DNA of 64,000 bases from Prunella strophiata. Its lineage: Eukaryota > Chordata > Aves > Passeriformes > Prunellidae. The notes below the pieces were generated by a model that saw only the letters and a list, made by a program, of their open reading frames with translations, did no database searches and had not been told where the DNA came from. A program made the position numbers and the translations under genes. Location of the stretch: positions 8,073,763 through 8,137,762 of the forward strand of contig JAZBQD010000013.1 of assembly GCA_036583965.1 (NCBI GenBank), written 5' to 3'. Shown here piece by piece: positions 25,501 through 38,065 of this stretch. How positions within the stretch are numbered: the first letter of the stretch is position 1; every line of letters starts with the position of its first letter.

Positions 25501-28500
25501 AATTAAAATTTTGCCAGACAAAGGGTGAGTTTCAATAGGGAAGCAGTGAAGTAAGAGGATTTAATCAAAAGATTTCAACATACCAGCCAGACAGAGCCTG
25601 ACATGAAAAAGAGATCATGAAATACAAGTTGAGTATCCATCAGGTTGTGTCTCACACATCCCATCTTTATGGATTATCCCTGAAGTTGTCAGTGTTTTAA
25701 AAATATACAAAACTGGTATTTTAATAGCTAAGAAGAGCTAAAGATCAAGATTCCCTAGGCCTGTGGATGATACTTTGCAGATGCTACTTTATACTGTAAG
25801 GTGCAATGCAGTTTGTTGTGGTGGCCATAAGCAATGGATTCTCAAAAAGGTGTGTAAAGGAGAAAGGAAGTTGATTTCCTCCTAATCTTCTGCTGACTTG
25901 GGTTATCCCAAGTACTCTGTAACAGAGATGTGGTTGTGCTTTCCTGGGGCAAAGCCACGGGGTCTTTGTCCCCCTGAGAGCTCCCTGGTAACATTTTCAT
26001 GCAGGGTACTGGAGCCAATCTCTACCTGCAGGTAAACTCCCTGTCCCCCCCTTTTCAAGCTCAGGTGGCTCTCTGGGGACATGAAAAGGTCCAGGTGGCT
26101 CTTTCCTTCTAAATGAGAGAAGTGGTGAAGGTGAAATTACCTTTGCAGTCCTTCTCCTGGGCAGTCTCTCCCCTCTGGAGCTTTCAGGCACATCACTCAT
26201 GCTCAGGATGTGGCTCACTGAGCATCCCTGGGCTGAGGCTGACCTGGGAAACCCAAACGAAAAGGGAAGGACATGTGTTTGTTAAGGGAGTTTTTCCTCA
26301 TCCAAAGCCTTAGGATCACTCTGGTAACTTAATGGAACACATGTTTTAGATAGAAAAACCAATATAATCTGAGTGGAGCATGCAACAGAAGCCTTTGGGA
26401 TCCATGGGATGGTCCCAGCCTACACACAGAGGATGTACCAGAAAAGCAGCTTCAACTATTCACCTACCTCAACAACCTAGAATGTTCACTGAAGCATCCT
26501 CCTTGCTTTTCAGTGGTGCAGAAAGGAGCCATTGAGGTTTGGCAGCCAAAGAGCTGATCTTTAGCTCTCCAGCAGGCCTTGGTGCTGCCTTCCCTCTGTT
26601 CCAGCTGGGCACTGTGGGTCTGAAACTTCCCTGGGCACATGGGAATGCTGATGGAGATGTCAGGCAGGACAGATGGGGAAGTTCTCTTAGACACCAAGGA
26701 AGGGAGAATGAAATTTATTTCTTTTTTAGTTCTCTGAACACTTATTTACAGGAAAGGCATTCCACATTAAATATTCTGCAGATGGCCTCAGTGAAGAATT
26801 ATGTGTGTCAGTAGATCTGCTTGTCTGCATCTGATAAATGTATATTGTCAGTGAAATGTGAGGTAGCGTGTAAAATCATGCAAAATAAGCTTCCAGTTTA
26901 CACAGCTTTCTTTTTTTCTTACATTTCTCTGTTAAGTTTATACTTCATGGTACCTGACAGTGGTAGAGCCAGAGTAAAATACAGTGTTAAACCCACTGAG
27001 GCATAAAATCTAGCAGATGAGACCATGTTGTCTTTCATTTATGTCTTATAAGGACTCTTCTCTAACTGCTTGCAAGAAGAGGAAATTCTGATTTGTGAAA
27101 CCAGGACAAAGAAGGTTGGATTTTTTTTTTAATGTTCTTCATTTTTATTGGAGTAAAAAATAGTGTAATGATGGTGGAGAAGGAGAAAAAAAAAAAAAAA
27201 AAAAAAGGCATGTTTATCTCAAAAGAACCCAGAGATCAGGGTATATACCCACCTGGGATAGGGCAGAATTGGGGAGACATTTCACAGTGCAATTCCTGTC
27301 ATTTAGGAAAGGATTTACTTTTGAACAAATTTAGAAAAAGTAACATTTGGGCTGCAGGGAGGCATTTATTGACAAATGCCTTGTACAGCCATTCTAGCTA
27401 AGAACTGGAAGGTAAGGTCTGCTTCTCAGATGCTGCATGTTAGCAAAGCATCCCTGAAGCTGTGAGGGCCATTGAAGTGGCAGAGTTGGGCAGCAGAGGA
27501 TCTGGCCTGAGGCATGCATGTGGATTCCCTTGGATTGTGTGCATTTATTCTGATGTTGGGCCTTTTAAAAAGTCTGCTTGAAGTCAGCAGGTGTTTTTAC
27601 ATATTTAAAAAGGTGAATTATATAATCATGTGCACCGAGGAGCTCGTTACTAGCTTCTTTTTATCTGTTTTTTATCTGGAAGAAGCTGTTCTTTTCAGCA
27701 TTGTGACAAATCAGGCTTTCCCTTTGGCATGAATTCTCCAGCAATCTGATAAGGATGTAAGACAACACAGAGTTTTTGTTTGCTGTGGTTTCCCCATGGG
27801 GTTTGAGCTGCTCTGAAGCAAGCCAGTGTTAAATACAGAATGCATATATGTTCAGAGATAGACTTACAATAGGATTAGAAGGCCTGTGTGATCACAGTAT
27901 GGCCCCTGCCTTTGCTCTCAATCTTCTTACAGGCTTATTCTGTACTCTGGCTTAAATTCTGCCTTCCAACTCTCTTCCTACGTCCAATGTTTATCTTGGG
28001 AGCATTTATTCTTTGAATCCCACAGAACCAGCGTTGCTGGAACTCCCAATAAAGTCATCATGGGTGCTCAACACCTTGGAAAATCTGCTGTTAATGAAGA
28101 AATCTTTCCACTGGTAGGCAAAAGCATTGAATGCATGTTCTGTTTAGTGATGTGCTCAACTGACTTGGACAAATCAAAGTGAATAAACTTGAAGTGAAAA
28201 TACCCTTTAGCCTTGTGGAGTCTATAAGAGAACTAAATTTATTGTCCTTTCTCTTCTGGTTATATCTGTTCACCAACAATCTATTCAGAGAGAGAGGAGG
28301 GCACTGACAAATACGTAGTTTTAGAGAGGATGGAAGGGAGAGGATCTTCATATGTCATTCCAATTCCAGTCCAAATTGTCTGCTTGGTTTTTATTAAGTG
28401 GAAAAAAAAAGCCCCACTTGGATGATGTGAAGCACTACCTTTAAAGCAGAGTCTTTTGATTATATTTAGTTTACTGAAATCCATCATGTCTATGAATATG

Positions 28501-30528
28501 CCTGGGAGAACTTTCCCTCTTGCTCCAGTAAATAACTCGTTAACAATGCATGCTGCTCTTTGCCCATAAAGTACCTTGACTCAGATGCAAACTAGGAACC
28601 TAACATCTTTGCACCTATGAAAAATGGAGATGGACCCAAACATAATAAATTTGTTCAAGCCATGGGAGTCAGGCAAACGAGTGACACCCGTACCTGTTGT
28701 CTGGTGTTTTGAAATCCTTTGTTTCAGAGTTTAGAGAGAGAAGGAGAGCTTTATGCCCAAGGGTTGCTGTGTCCAGAAATGGAGTCACCAGACTAGTGGT
28801 GGCATGTCCATCCTTCTGTATTTTCTTCTGCTGCTGAGCAGAGATAGCATGATGGAAAGAACAAAGCAGATTCAGCTTTTCTGCATTTTTCCATGCTTTT
28901 TCAGATTTGCAAGAGTTTTTCTGCTATCCACCCACTGGTTTTTAAAACACTTGATCTCATAAATATAATCTCATACTAATAATGGAAGTGGCTTATCCAG
29001 ATCTGGTAGGTCATGTGTCTTTATGGGGGTGCACAAGTGTGACCTAAAACCCACATGAATTGAAAATTGTACAGTATATTCTGCTGGCCTAAAAGAACAT
29101 TTATGGTAACAAACAAAATATGAGGTAACAAATTTGAAACCCCAGAGGAGCAATTGTCTTCTGACCAACAGCAAAAGAAAAGTGAGAAAAGATCAGTGTT
29201 AAATCCTCCTACCTCTGTGAGTTGCAGCAAAGCACCATTCCCTTAAAGATCCATGTGAGAGCTCTGCAAAATTTTCAAAGCACATTTCAAGGGGAAACAC
29301 ACAAAGGAGTGAACCAGTGGCTCTTTCTAATACTGCTTTGAGGAATGATTTCCACCCTTATGTAAGTCTGCTACCTCTTTGGATCAGTTTCTCTGTAAAT
29401 TCATAGCAAACTCAGACTACCTTGGTCAGAAATGAGTGTTTGCACTGAAGCTTTTTACTTTCCTTTTGGGATGTAGCTTCTGTGGAAAGCACATTGATGT
29501 TTTAAAGCCTTTTGAAATGACTGAACATTTCCTGCAGTTCGCTGCTTTTGCACCATCTGGCACCTGAAATCTTCTCATCACCAAAGAGGTTTTAGAAGGC
29601 ATAATGCAGCCACATTTGTCATTCAAACTAGATGTGATGGGGTCAGTCTTGGGAAACAAGATTAAAATCTTTGAGTAACCTTCAGATTCTTGCAGCCCCT
29701 GGTGGTGTTTAGTTCTTCAGGCCATGCCAACCAGTATTTAATTGCTGCCAGGAGCCCTGGTGGTGTAGCCAGTAGGAGACCATTTAGCTGCTATTGGTGA
29801 TGGTGTCTCTCAACATTTGTCCATTGTGAAATGAATTAACAGTCTGCAGGCCTCAGAATAAGTATTTGGTCAAATTTTGTGTTGTTAGGCTCTGGCACAG
29901 CTTCCCAGAGGTGCTAATTCCTGTGCAGGTGCTGTGTGCAGTGTCCCACACCAGCTGCAGTCCCAGCAGCACCAGAGAGAAAACCCTAATTACTGTCCAA
30001 TATGATACAAAAGAAATAACCAGAATTCTGCAAAGAATAAAAAAAAAAAATGCAGATCATCACTGGTGGGATGTAATCTTTGGATGGTCACCAGCAGCAA
30101 ATGGGATCTTTAATAAGTTGTGTCATTGTAGTTTTGTTAACTTTAGTTGGAGTAAGTTTAGGGTTATCTTTTATATGGCTAATTTGGAATTGGAGAATAC
30201 TGCAGCAAGTGGCTGTGTTAACCTCCTTATCAAATGTGCATGGTAAAGCATTAAGAAACACTTCTTATCATAGGGATTTGCATTAAATAAAAGAATTTAC
30301 TTATTTTCTAGGAAAAGGGGGGGATGAGACAGACTAGAAATCCATTTCGAATTTGGCCATCGCAGACGGCTGCGATCTGTACCCTGCCCCTCTCTGCCCT
30401 GCTCTGGCTTTTCCATCCCACTGTGCTGATACTCACAGCATTCCAGAACCTCATTCTACCAGCCTGCAGAGCAGGACCTGGGGTTAGAGGATGGCTGTAA
30501 AGCACTGTGCTGTTCTCGTTGCTCTCAG
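22542..30528 (+). other. GALNT9: GALNT9 intron, 8.0 kb
   Basis: This phase 2 intron splits the Trp114 codon (TG|G), with donor GTGAGT and acceptor TTGCTCTCAG. The sequence is mostly A+T-rich and noncoding. The only clear repeat is the poly-A tract at 27186-27206. Open frames on either strand, the longest on the minus strand at 25027-25521, have no recognisable domain and a chance-like composition. I see no RNA gene or mobile element that I can support. Confidence 0.9.
27186..27206. repeat. Poly-A tract, 21 bp
   Basis: An uninterrupted run of 21 A after a short purine-rich stretch. No retroposed element body is recognised upstream. Confidence 0.9.
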
Positions 30529-30726
30529 GGTGGAACCGGCGCTCACGCGGATCAAGGAGGATCGCAAGCGGATCATCCTGCCCGCCATCGACAACATCAA
30601 GTACAACACCTTTGAAGTGCAGCAATATGCCAACGCAGCCCACGGCTACAACTGGGGGCTCTGGTGCATGTACATAATCCCACCACAGGACTGGCTTGAT
30701 AAAGGGGATGAGTCAGCTCCCATCAG
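30529..30726 (+). CDS. GALNT9: GALNT9 internal coding exon (mid catalytic domain)
   Basis: This exon completes Trp114 and encodes residues 115-179 plus two bases of Arg180. It starts VEPALTRIKEDRKRIILPAI, then has DNIKYNTFEVQQYANAAHGY and NWGLWCMYIIPPQDW. The GYNWGLWC segment (residues 153-160) sits where most GalNAc-transferases have GFNWxLxF, which helps to shape the acceptor and donor pocket. The acceptor is GCTCTCAG and the donor GTAAAT is acceptable. The 198-bp exon is in phase with both neighbours (TG|G and AG|G). It is CpG-richer than the surrounding intron, as expected for coding DNA. Val115 stands where I recall Ala in the mammalian protein, a conservative change. I see no damage to the frame. 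Confidence 0.96.
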
Positions 30727-31142
30727 GTAAATCTCCCCCGTGCTGTCACTTCGGGCCCAGCGATGTTTCCGTCTCAGCTGTCTGCCGAGGGGGAGTTTAG
30801 GTGAACGAGGCTTTGTGCAGGAATAGCAAAATGAAAACTGATGGCTCCACAAAAGCTGTGGATGTGTGTGCTGCCTTTCAGAGCTGCCCCACAATGTACA
30901 TGAGTCCTCTGGCTCAGAGTGTGTGCTTCAAGCACATGTTCTGGCCATTAGTAGGGTAGCAGGATCCTTTTCATCTAACTTTTTATTTTCCAGTGGACTG
31001 TGGCCCATTATGTGTATGAGGAACAAAGGAATTGTGTGTGTGATTAGAAAGAGATTGGTTTCACTCCTTTTCTGTGGGCAGCAGTCTTGGTCATCAGTCC
31101 AAACCAGAGGAGCACCACTAGGAGCTGTGTTTGAGAGCTGCT

Positions 31143-31290
31143 CTTTTTGTTTTTTCTTTGTGGGTTTTTTTCTGGGGGGTTGGGGTTTTTCATTTGTTTG
31201 GTTTTGGGTTTTGTATTTTTTTTGTTGTTGTTGTTGTTGGTTGGTTAGTTTTTGGGGGGTTTTGGGGGTTTTTTTGGGGGTTTTTTTTTG
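31143..31290 (+). repeat. G/T-rich low-complexity tract with G runs
   Basis: About 150 bases almost free of A and C on the plus strand. They comprise T runs, a GTT repeat (five units near 31223) and several runs of three to six G, ending in five G, seven T, five G and nine T at 31264-31289. Several G runs lie close enough together to form a G-quadruplex on the non-template strand of GALNT9. The exact 26-base terminal block recurs at 39528-39553. Confidence 0.85.
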
Positions 31291-34225
31291 AGAACTTTGC
31301 ACATTTTTGAACTTTGTTCAGTGTTTTCCCACTGGTTGAATTTTAAAATGAGCCCACACCAGACCGTGTAGTCAGTGTGTCAATTTACTTTTCCCTACAA
31401 GAGAACATCGTACATTACAGAAATGGAATTTTCTGAGGAAATGCCATTACAGGAATTGTGAAGGTGTTTCTGAGAATTGCTACAGTGGGAAGACTGGAAC
31501 TGATGTGAAAAGGGCTTTCTCTCCCTTCCATTTGAAAATTCACATCTCTTAGCCTTTCATCTCCAGTGCAGATGTTTGTCTAACAGCTCCTCTGGGACAT
31601 ATTGTGCTGGGTTAAGGGTACTGCTGTTACCAACTCTGGAAATAAATGCTAAAAAACTTGAAGCCTAAGTATGCACTTTAGGATGCTCTTATTTTTAAGA
31701 CTTCTTAAGAAGGACACAAATTACCAGGCTTAAAGTCATCTTCATTTTCATGTCTATTGGCTTCATCTTCAAGCAAGCTAAAACTCTACAGTATGGTCCC
31801 AGTGTGGGCTCTGGCAGAGGAGCTGATGTTCTTCCCTTCCAGTGCAAAGCTTGAGTTGTCAGATCCTGAAAAGTTCATCCAAGCACTTTCAACAACACAC
31901 CACCTGAAAAAAAATGCCAGTGATCTTTTGAAAGTGAAAAGACACTGACACACTGATCACATTTCTAAGTGACCAGAGGGATGGGGCCACCTCACAGATC
32001 CTTCCCTCACAAAGAGTAATATTTTAATCTGTATTTGAGCAAGTGTTGCAAATTGTACTCAGGTTCATTCTCATGCTCTGTGACTGCAAAACAGAGCTAT
32101 ACAGTAATATTAACCTTATTTACTGCAGGACAGCACAGTCCATCATCACTGACCTTTAGCTTGGCTTGAAACCTCAATAAGCAGGGAAGTAATTACTTAG
32201 GAAATCAGTTTTCCTGGATAACGTGCCCTGCTTGCCTCACATTGTTTTAAAAGTGCAGATGTTTTATACCTGTTTCAGTCAGCCCTGAGAAAGTTTATTG
32301 ATAAAGGAAAATTAATCACCCAAAGCTTTCACTCCTGAAAGGTTTTGTGCACTTCATGACTCACAATTTATATGTGAAATCATTGTAGTAATTTTCCCAT
32401 GGATTGCTCCAGTATTTTAGTATCTTCTGTTCTGGAGACAATGATCACATAACAGATAAGGCTGAACTAAGAGGTTAAACCTCAGCAATAAAGGGCCTGA
32501 TTTCCCATGAACTTCCCTCAGATTTACGTTCAGGCTCTTGGTGGTGCCACACTGGCACTGAGTTGGGCTGACACAGGAGTGAACAAATCCAAGCTCAAGC
32601 ACTGAGCAGTGTTAAAGTCTGATGCCCATGAGTAGCTGGCTCCCAAGAGCAGTGATTTTATTCTGAACCCAAATGAAGAAACCCTCCAGTTCACCAGTGC
32701 ACAAACTGCCCAGAGACAGATGAGACAAGCAGCAGAAGGAGGAGAACACCCAGCCCTTGCTGGGAAACATCAGGAGCACTGACACACTGCCACTGCCTAA
32801 GCATCTCTTCTGCAAATTAATAATTCCATGCCCTAAAATGCAGAGACATCCACATGGAACCACAAACACTTCTGTGTGTCCCTGGGCACAAGTTCTTTGA
32901 AGGCAGGGATTTAGGAGAGCAGAGCATCCCCTTTATGGCCACACTGCACTGTGTGCTGAGGGGCCTCTGAAGCTCTAGCACCTGGATGGATTTGCTAAAG
33001 CATTTGGCTGTTGTGTTGTTCCTGCCTGTGGAAATATAATTCGATTTTGTGGCTTTTAAGTGATATGCCAGTGTAATTATGGTAGTGGAAAGAGTGACTG
33101 TGTGAGTGTTATTGATGAAAACAATCAGGAAGTCTGTCATTAGGACTGAGATTTGAAAGTGGTCATGGTGGGAACTTACTAGCTGTGGAATACTTAAAGT
33201 GTGTTTCAAAAGAAAGGCAAAGTCAGGCTAGTGAGCAAACTTTTAAAAAAATCTCAGATGTGACTTGGTTTGGTACAGGTTTTGGTTTTGGAACCAGCTT
33301 CCCAAATCACATATTGCAACCATGATTCCTGTTTCAGTCCACTTTGCAAGACAGAAACTGTGCACTTTGATGGTGTTTGAATCCATGTGTCTGTCCAGTG
33401 CATTCATAAGATTGCAAAGCTGCTCATCAGCATGAAAACTGCAAGTTCATTTAGTCCTTGCCACCACTGTCCCTCTTAAGGCTTTGTTTGACACTGTTTC
33501 CAGCAAGCAGTGGGTTTGGTTTGTGCCTCTCTGTGTGTTTTGTGAAAGAAAAGTCTGGTAACAAACAGTCCTGTGACTAGTTTTGTGGTTGGTGTAGCTG
33601 AATACTTTCTGCCAGATCTCCAAAGGATTAGAGATTTTCAGCATTAAAGAACATGTGTACCCTGGTATCAGTGAGGATCAGAGCCCTGGCATTTCTCATG
33701 TTTGCACGTGTATTAATAAATATCATCAATGTGCAGGATTGGGTGAGGCATTTGGAAAGCAGGGTCCAATTCCTGTTTTCTTCTGGGACTACACAACAGA
33801 TGTGCTTCTTTCCTAAGAACTTTTCTATTTGAAGCCTGATCCTCTAAGTTCTTGAACACTGACAGTGATTCTACTCAGCCTTGCTGGGAAAGAGCAGGAA
33901 CTGTCCCTGGGTCATTCATGGGCAGTCATGTCAAGTGTGCACCATAGAATGTCACATCAGCTGTTGTGAGCTAAGTGACAAAGGGGACATGGCCTTGAAG
34001 TGCTAACAAAGGTAAAGAAATAGCCAGAACAAGGTGTCAGATTTTGTAAAGATTTCTGATGCACTTTAAAGTCGGTTCTTTTTTTCCCCCTACGTTAATA
34101 CTCTGAACTTCAGAACAATTGATGTTCCCCTGAGTTGGCTTCTGCAGGCAGTCCATTTCCCATGTTTGACATTTGAGATGGAAGGTGTCTGTAAGGTGAA
34201 GATTTAAATGGGAATTGTTATTTTG

Positions 34226-34276
34226 ACACGCTGTGTCCATCACGTCATTTCCCATTCGCGTTCCTGTGAGCACGCT
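34226..34276. promoter_or_regulatory. Possible regulatory element with a CpG cluster
   Basis: Five CpG dinucleotides fall within about 50 bases of otherwise CpG-poor intron. They include CACGTCA, which on the other strand is TGACGTG, close to a CRE/ATF site. CpG retention in noncoding DNA can reflect an unmethylated or conserved regulatory element. Function is inference only, since conservation cannot be seen from a single sequence. Confidence 0.2.
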
Positions 34277-35584
34277 GCCCAAAAATGTCCTTATCATCTG
34301 GCAACACACTGTGCAACAAAGGATCTGTTTCAGAGGGCTTCTAATGAATTTGACTATGCATTGAAACAAGCTGGGTTTTTTAATGCATGCTGTATTTTTT
34401 CTCCCTGGGTTTTGGAACAGCGAGGAAGGTTTCTGGTATTCTGAACTCTGGCTCTGACTTGTCTTCCCTCACCTGCTGTGATTATGATGGACTGCTCTGC
34501 ATTTGATTTCTTGATCAGCAGCCACTAACATTAGAGTCATTAGTCAGCCTCACCCAGCCAAGCACTGCACAGCTCTCCATTTTATCTTCCTCCAGCAGCA
34601 GTGGTGCATTTCATTGCTGCATATGTTCTCACTTACTGCTTTAATATGCCATAGCTTGGTACCAGTAGGGATGTGTATGTACATGCACTGCATGAGCCAC
34701 TCCAGAGAGCACCAGTGCCTTGCTCATGGACATAAATTAGAGCTTGATGTGCTCCCAGTGAAGTGCTTTGTGCTGCTGCTTCTATCTGGGAAAGTGTGTG
34801 CCCATCTCATGTGCAAGTCAGGCTTCATGCTGGTCTGCAGTGACAATCCTGATGAAGCCAATCTGGGCCCTCACTGCTCTGGGAAGAAATCCACCTGTGT
34901 ACCTGAGCTCAGGAGGTAAAGTCCTTCATGATAAACCATGTAGTAATAAAACTGGTGAGCATTTATTGACTGCTCATAGCCACCTTTGCAGTTTCTGGTT
35001 CACAGGAGCCTGTAACAAAGCAGTTTTGCTTTTATTTGTCCAGGTTCTGATGGGTGTCCTGCCTGTTTAAAAAAATTTGCTTCCACAGGGTATCAGAGAG
35101 TTATTCTACATCCATATTTTCTCTGCCTTTCTAGATGAGCATTAGCTTGTCATCTTGTCTTTTTTTTTCCCTGTATCTCCTGAGCAGCAAATCTGTCCTT
35201 GAGTTCTGTTCTCAGGGCCTGGTGTGACTCTTTCTAGCAGAAGACATGAGCTGTAAGAAAAATAGAAATACTTCTGCAGGTACCATGCAGATTTCCCCAC
35301 TTACATGTCAGACCAGGGCTGAGGTGTTGCTTAAGAACATGAATCAAAGAAATATCCTGCTGGGAGAGGTGGAACACTCAGAGATAGGATATGTGATGTG
35401 TACATTTGAAACTCCTTATCTCTCTTATTATGCCTGTATATATACATTTATGCTTATATATTTATTTATGGTTCTATTTGTGTTTGAATTCATGTGTTTA
35501 TTGTGTGTGTTTGTCAGTTTTCCTGGAAATTGCAGTTGGCTGCTCAGGAAACTGTTTCAAATGTGACCTGATTGCATTGTACAC

Positions 35585-35622
35585 ATATGTATATATAAAT
35601 ATATATATAAATAAATATATGC
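35585..35622. repeat. AT-rich simple repeat
   Basis: A TA/TAAA-type low-complexity stretch (ATATGTATATATAAATATAT and similar). It is an imperfect microsatellite. Confidence 0.7.
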
Positions 35623-37947
35623 TGACCTTAAGGCAGGAGAGAAAGATGCATAAGGCAGAGGAAGACTGAGTGCACCACGTGCAGCTTAGTCCCCATCCCT
35701 TTCTCCTTCACTGGTTCTTGATGAAGCCCCCAGGCATTCTCCCTTCAGTGAGGGGAAGGAGGGGGATGCACCTGGCTGGAGAAATGGCTGTCAGCACCTG
35801 CTGGAATTTTACCAACAGAGCTGTGCTCCTGGGGGTCTCACTGACACAAAACAGTCCTGACTCCTGCAGCAAATGCTTTTCTTCCCTGGCCAATGTGCCC
35901 TGTGTTCCCTGTGCCCCATCCCATGGCAGGCACTGCCCTCCCCACTCAGGGCCTCTCTTCCTGCTGCTGCTGGAGGGAGGGAGAGAGAATTCACCCCCAG
36001 AAACCTCTTTGTGCTTCTTCCCTTTCCCAGGGCATTACCCAGAGAAATGTTTCTCTCATGTCTCCCTTGCTACAGCAGTGCTGTCAGGTCATTCCCCCAA
36101 ACTGACTATGCTGTATCTTTCTCCAGTGCAGAATCAATACAATTCTAGGCTGCATCTTAAGCTTTTAGCTGCAAAACCCATTTTTGCTGTGCTTCCCACA
36201 TTATCCTTTGAGTGCTGCTGTTGATTATAATTAATCCTTATGACATCCTCCATTGTGTCAAAGAATATTCCACAGATCAATTAAGTTTCACAACACCTTT
36301 GAGGTGTTGGTAAAAAATAGTACACCTCTAATTGCTGCTTTCTCCTTCTAGAAGTGTTTCTGTTTTACTAGAGAGTGCCTGATTGAGGAAAAAGGTTATT
36401 TTATATAAAGCAGGTTAATATGTTGTGCTCTGAAGCTGTGAAGTGCTGGGGGCACTCACCTTCTCATGTGCTGCCCCTGGGGCACTGAGCAGTGGGTGAG
36501 AGGTGCTAACACAGCTGCTTTTGCTCATGTGGCCCCTTCTAGCTGTCAAGATAAGCCTGCTGCACTGCACTGAAAGTGGTGGATGTACTGGAGCATTTCA
36601 GGTACTGGAAAAACCCAGCTCTAAAGCCAAGTGAAGGGCCTTAAGCTTAATTCAAGCACATTTTTTGAAAAGTGTTTGTGATATGGCAGTGTGACACTGC
36701 AGTCCAGTATAAAGTTATAAAAGCTGGATGTTGCTCCTTCTGTCATTGTTCTGCTGTTGTTGCTCACTCCTGAAAACATTTTTTTTTTTTCCTGAAAAAG
36801 CTGTGAAAGGTTGGGAAGTCTATATTTGAATATATATAATGAGAAGAAATAAACCCTGGAAGGGAGAGAGGGAGTTGCAAAGACAGTCCTCAGTGGCATT
36901 CAGTTGTGAGTGATGATTATGTAGTTGCATCTGAAATGTATTTCCCACCCCCATTCAATTAACAACTCAGGGTTTTAATGGACAGAGCCTACAGCTGCAG
37001 CAATCCATCCCCCAGAGAGAGAGATTCCAGCACCTGAGAGCAGTCTGCAAAGCCTGGCAGTGCCATTCCTCATTAGGAAGGGAGGAGACATCCTCGTGGG
37101 AGCATCCTACTGCTGTAAGGAGCTGCCTCCAGGGGATTTCTGTGGGGGAGACTGGGCTGGAAAAAAAATGAGTCTAAGCCCAAACTAGCATCTCAGTTTT
37201 GCAAAGCAGTGATGCCTTGATCCAGTGAAGCCTATGTTTAGCTTTGAATACTTGAAAAGGAGAATTAAGAAAGTGGTGTGTGTTTCTTCCCCCCATCTCC
37301 TTCCCTCTTTTATCATGGGTAAAACTTAAAAAAGTATACCTGAAATATTCCCTCTAAGGCTTATTTCATTGCAAAGGTACTGAATTTCCTTACCTTGCTT
37401 GTGTCCTTCTTTCATTTTAGTTCCAAGACCAAATTTATCCCTTGTTAGCCTAAGATATGCTTTTCAGTGCTACAAGATGTGAAATCAAGATGTATATGGG
37501 ATATGTCTCATCCTGTGTACAGGAGAGCTTTCAGCTTTTTTAGGCAAATCTGTTTCCAGGCTTGGCTCTGGGAAATATAATCAGGAAGATGCATTTTATC
37601 AAATAACTTGAATCTATAAATGCAAAGATCCTGGTGTATAAATATATGCATCAACAGAGGATGGAAGGGCCCAGGCAGGAGTATCCAGGACCCTGTGTGG
37701 TTTTTGTAGAGCTTAGAGACCACTTCTAACTAGAGAATGATTCAATAGAAAGTCTTCAGAAATTACAGCACCAAATGGAGAAGTACTGGAATCTCTTGCA
37801 TACATGAAGTGCCATATATTGAAACAGCTACATTTAGAATGTAAACTTGAAGTCTAAGAACTGTTTAATCTGTGTAAATCTGTTATGGGCTGGGGTCTGT
37901 AACAGCTAATTAATGGCTTCATGTTTTGCTGTGCTCTCTCTGTGCAG

Positions 37948-38065
37948 GACACCAGCCATGATTGGATGCTCTTTCGTGGTGGACCGAGAGTATTTTGGTG
38001 AGATTGGCCTGCTGGACCCTGGCATGGAGGTCTATGGAGGAGAAAACATTGAATTAGGCATGAGA
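37948..38065 (+). CDS. GALNT9: GALNT9 internal coding exon with the YGGEN motif
   Basis: This exon completes Arg180 and encodes residues 181-219, from TPAMIGCSFVVDREYFGEIG to LLDPGMEVYGGENIELGMR. It is the core of the Gal/GalNAc-transferase motif, which binds donor sugar and acceptor. Most family members have WGGEN, while Tyr209 here (YGGEN, residues 209-213) marks the GALNT8/9/17/18 branch. Asp203, Glu212 and Asn213 are intact. The acceptor is CTCTCTGTGCAG. The donor GTGAGTAA follows a complete AGA codon, so the next intron is phase 0. The next exon should begin with a VWQCGG-like segment, which I could not find in the remaining 25.9 kb. The 118-bp exon shows no disruption. Ile214 and Glu198 differ conservatively from the human residues as I remember them. 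Confidence 0.96.

Larger units (their letters stand above)
30727..37947 (+). other. GALNT9: GALNT9 intron, 7.2 kb
   Basis: This phase 2 intron splits Arg180 (AG|G), with donor GTAAAT and acceptor CTCTCTGTGCAG. It contains a striking G/T-rich tract at 31143-31290, a small CpG cluster at 34226-34276, A/T-rich dinucleotide stretches around 35585-35622, a T12 run at 36779-36790 and a G+C-richer island at about 35670-36110. That island produces the longest chance open frame in the window. No gene or mobile element is supported. Confidence 0.9.

Noticed and set aside
25027..25521. 164-codon open frame on the minus strand
   Set aside because: Leu/Cys/Ser-rich with no known domain. I found no frame-conserving evidence or signals for a gene.
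29880..29990. Possible CR1 LINE fragment
   Set aside because: A few words resemble the CR1 3' region, but the match is too short and there is no terminal ATTCTATG-type repeat. I would not call it without a repeat-library search.
35670..36224. 184-codon open frame on the plus strand, the longest in the window
   Set aside because: It lies in a G+C-rich island. Its composition is Cys/His/Leu/Pro/Ser-heavy, it has no recognisable domain, and overlapping frames on both strands are also open.
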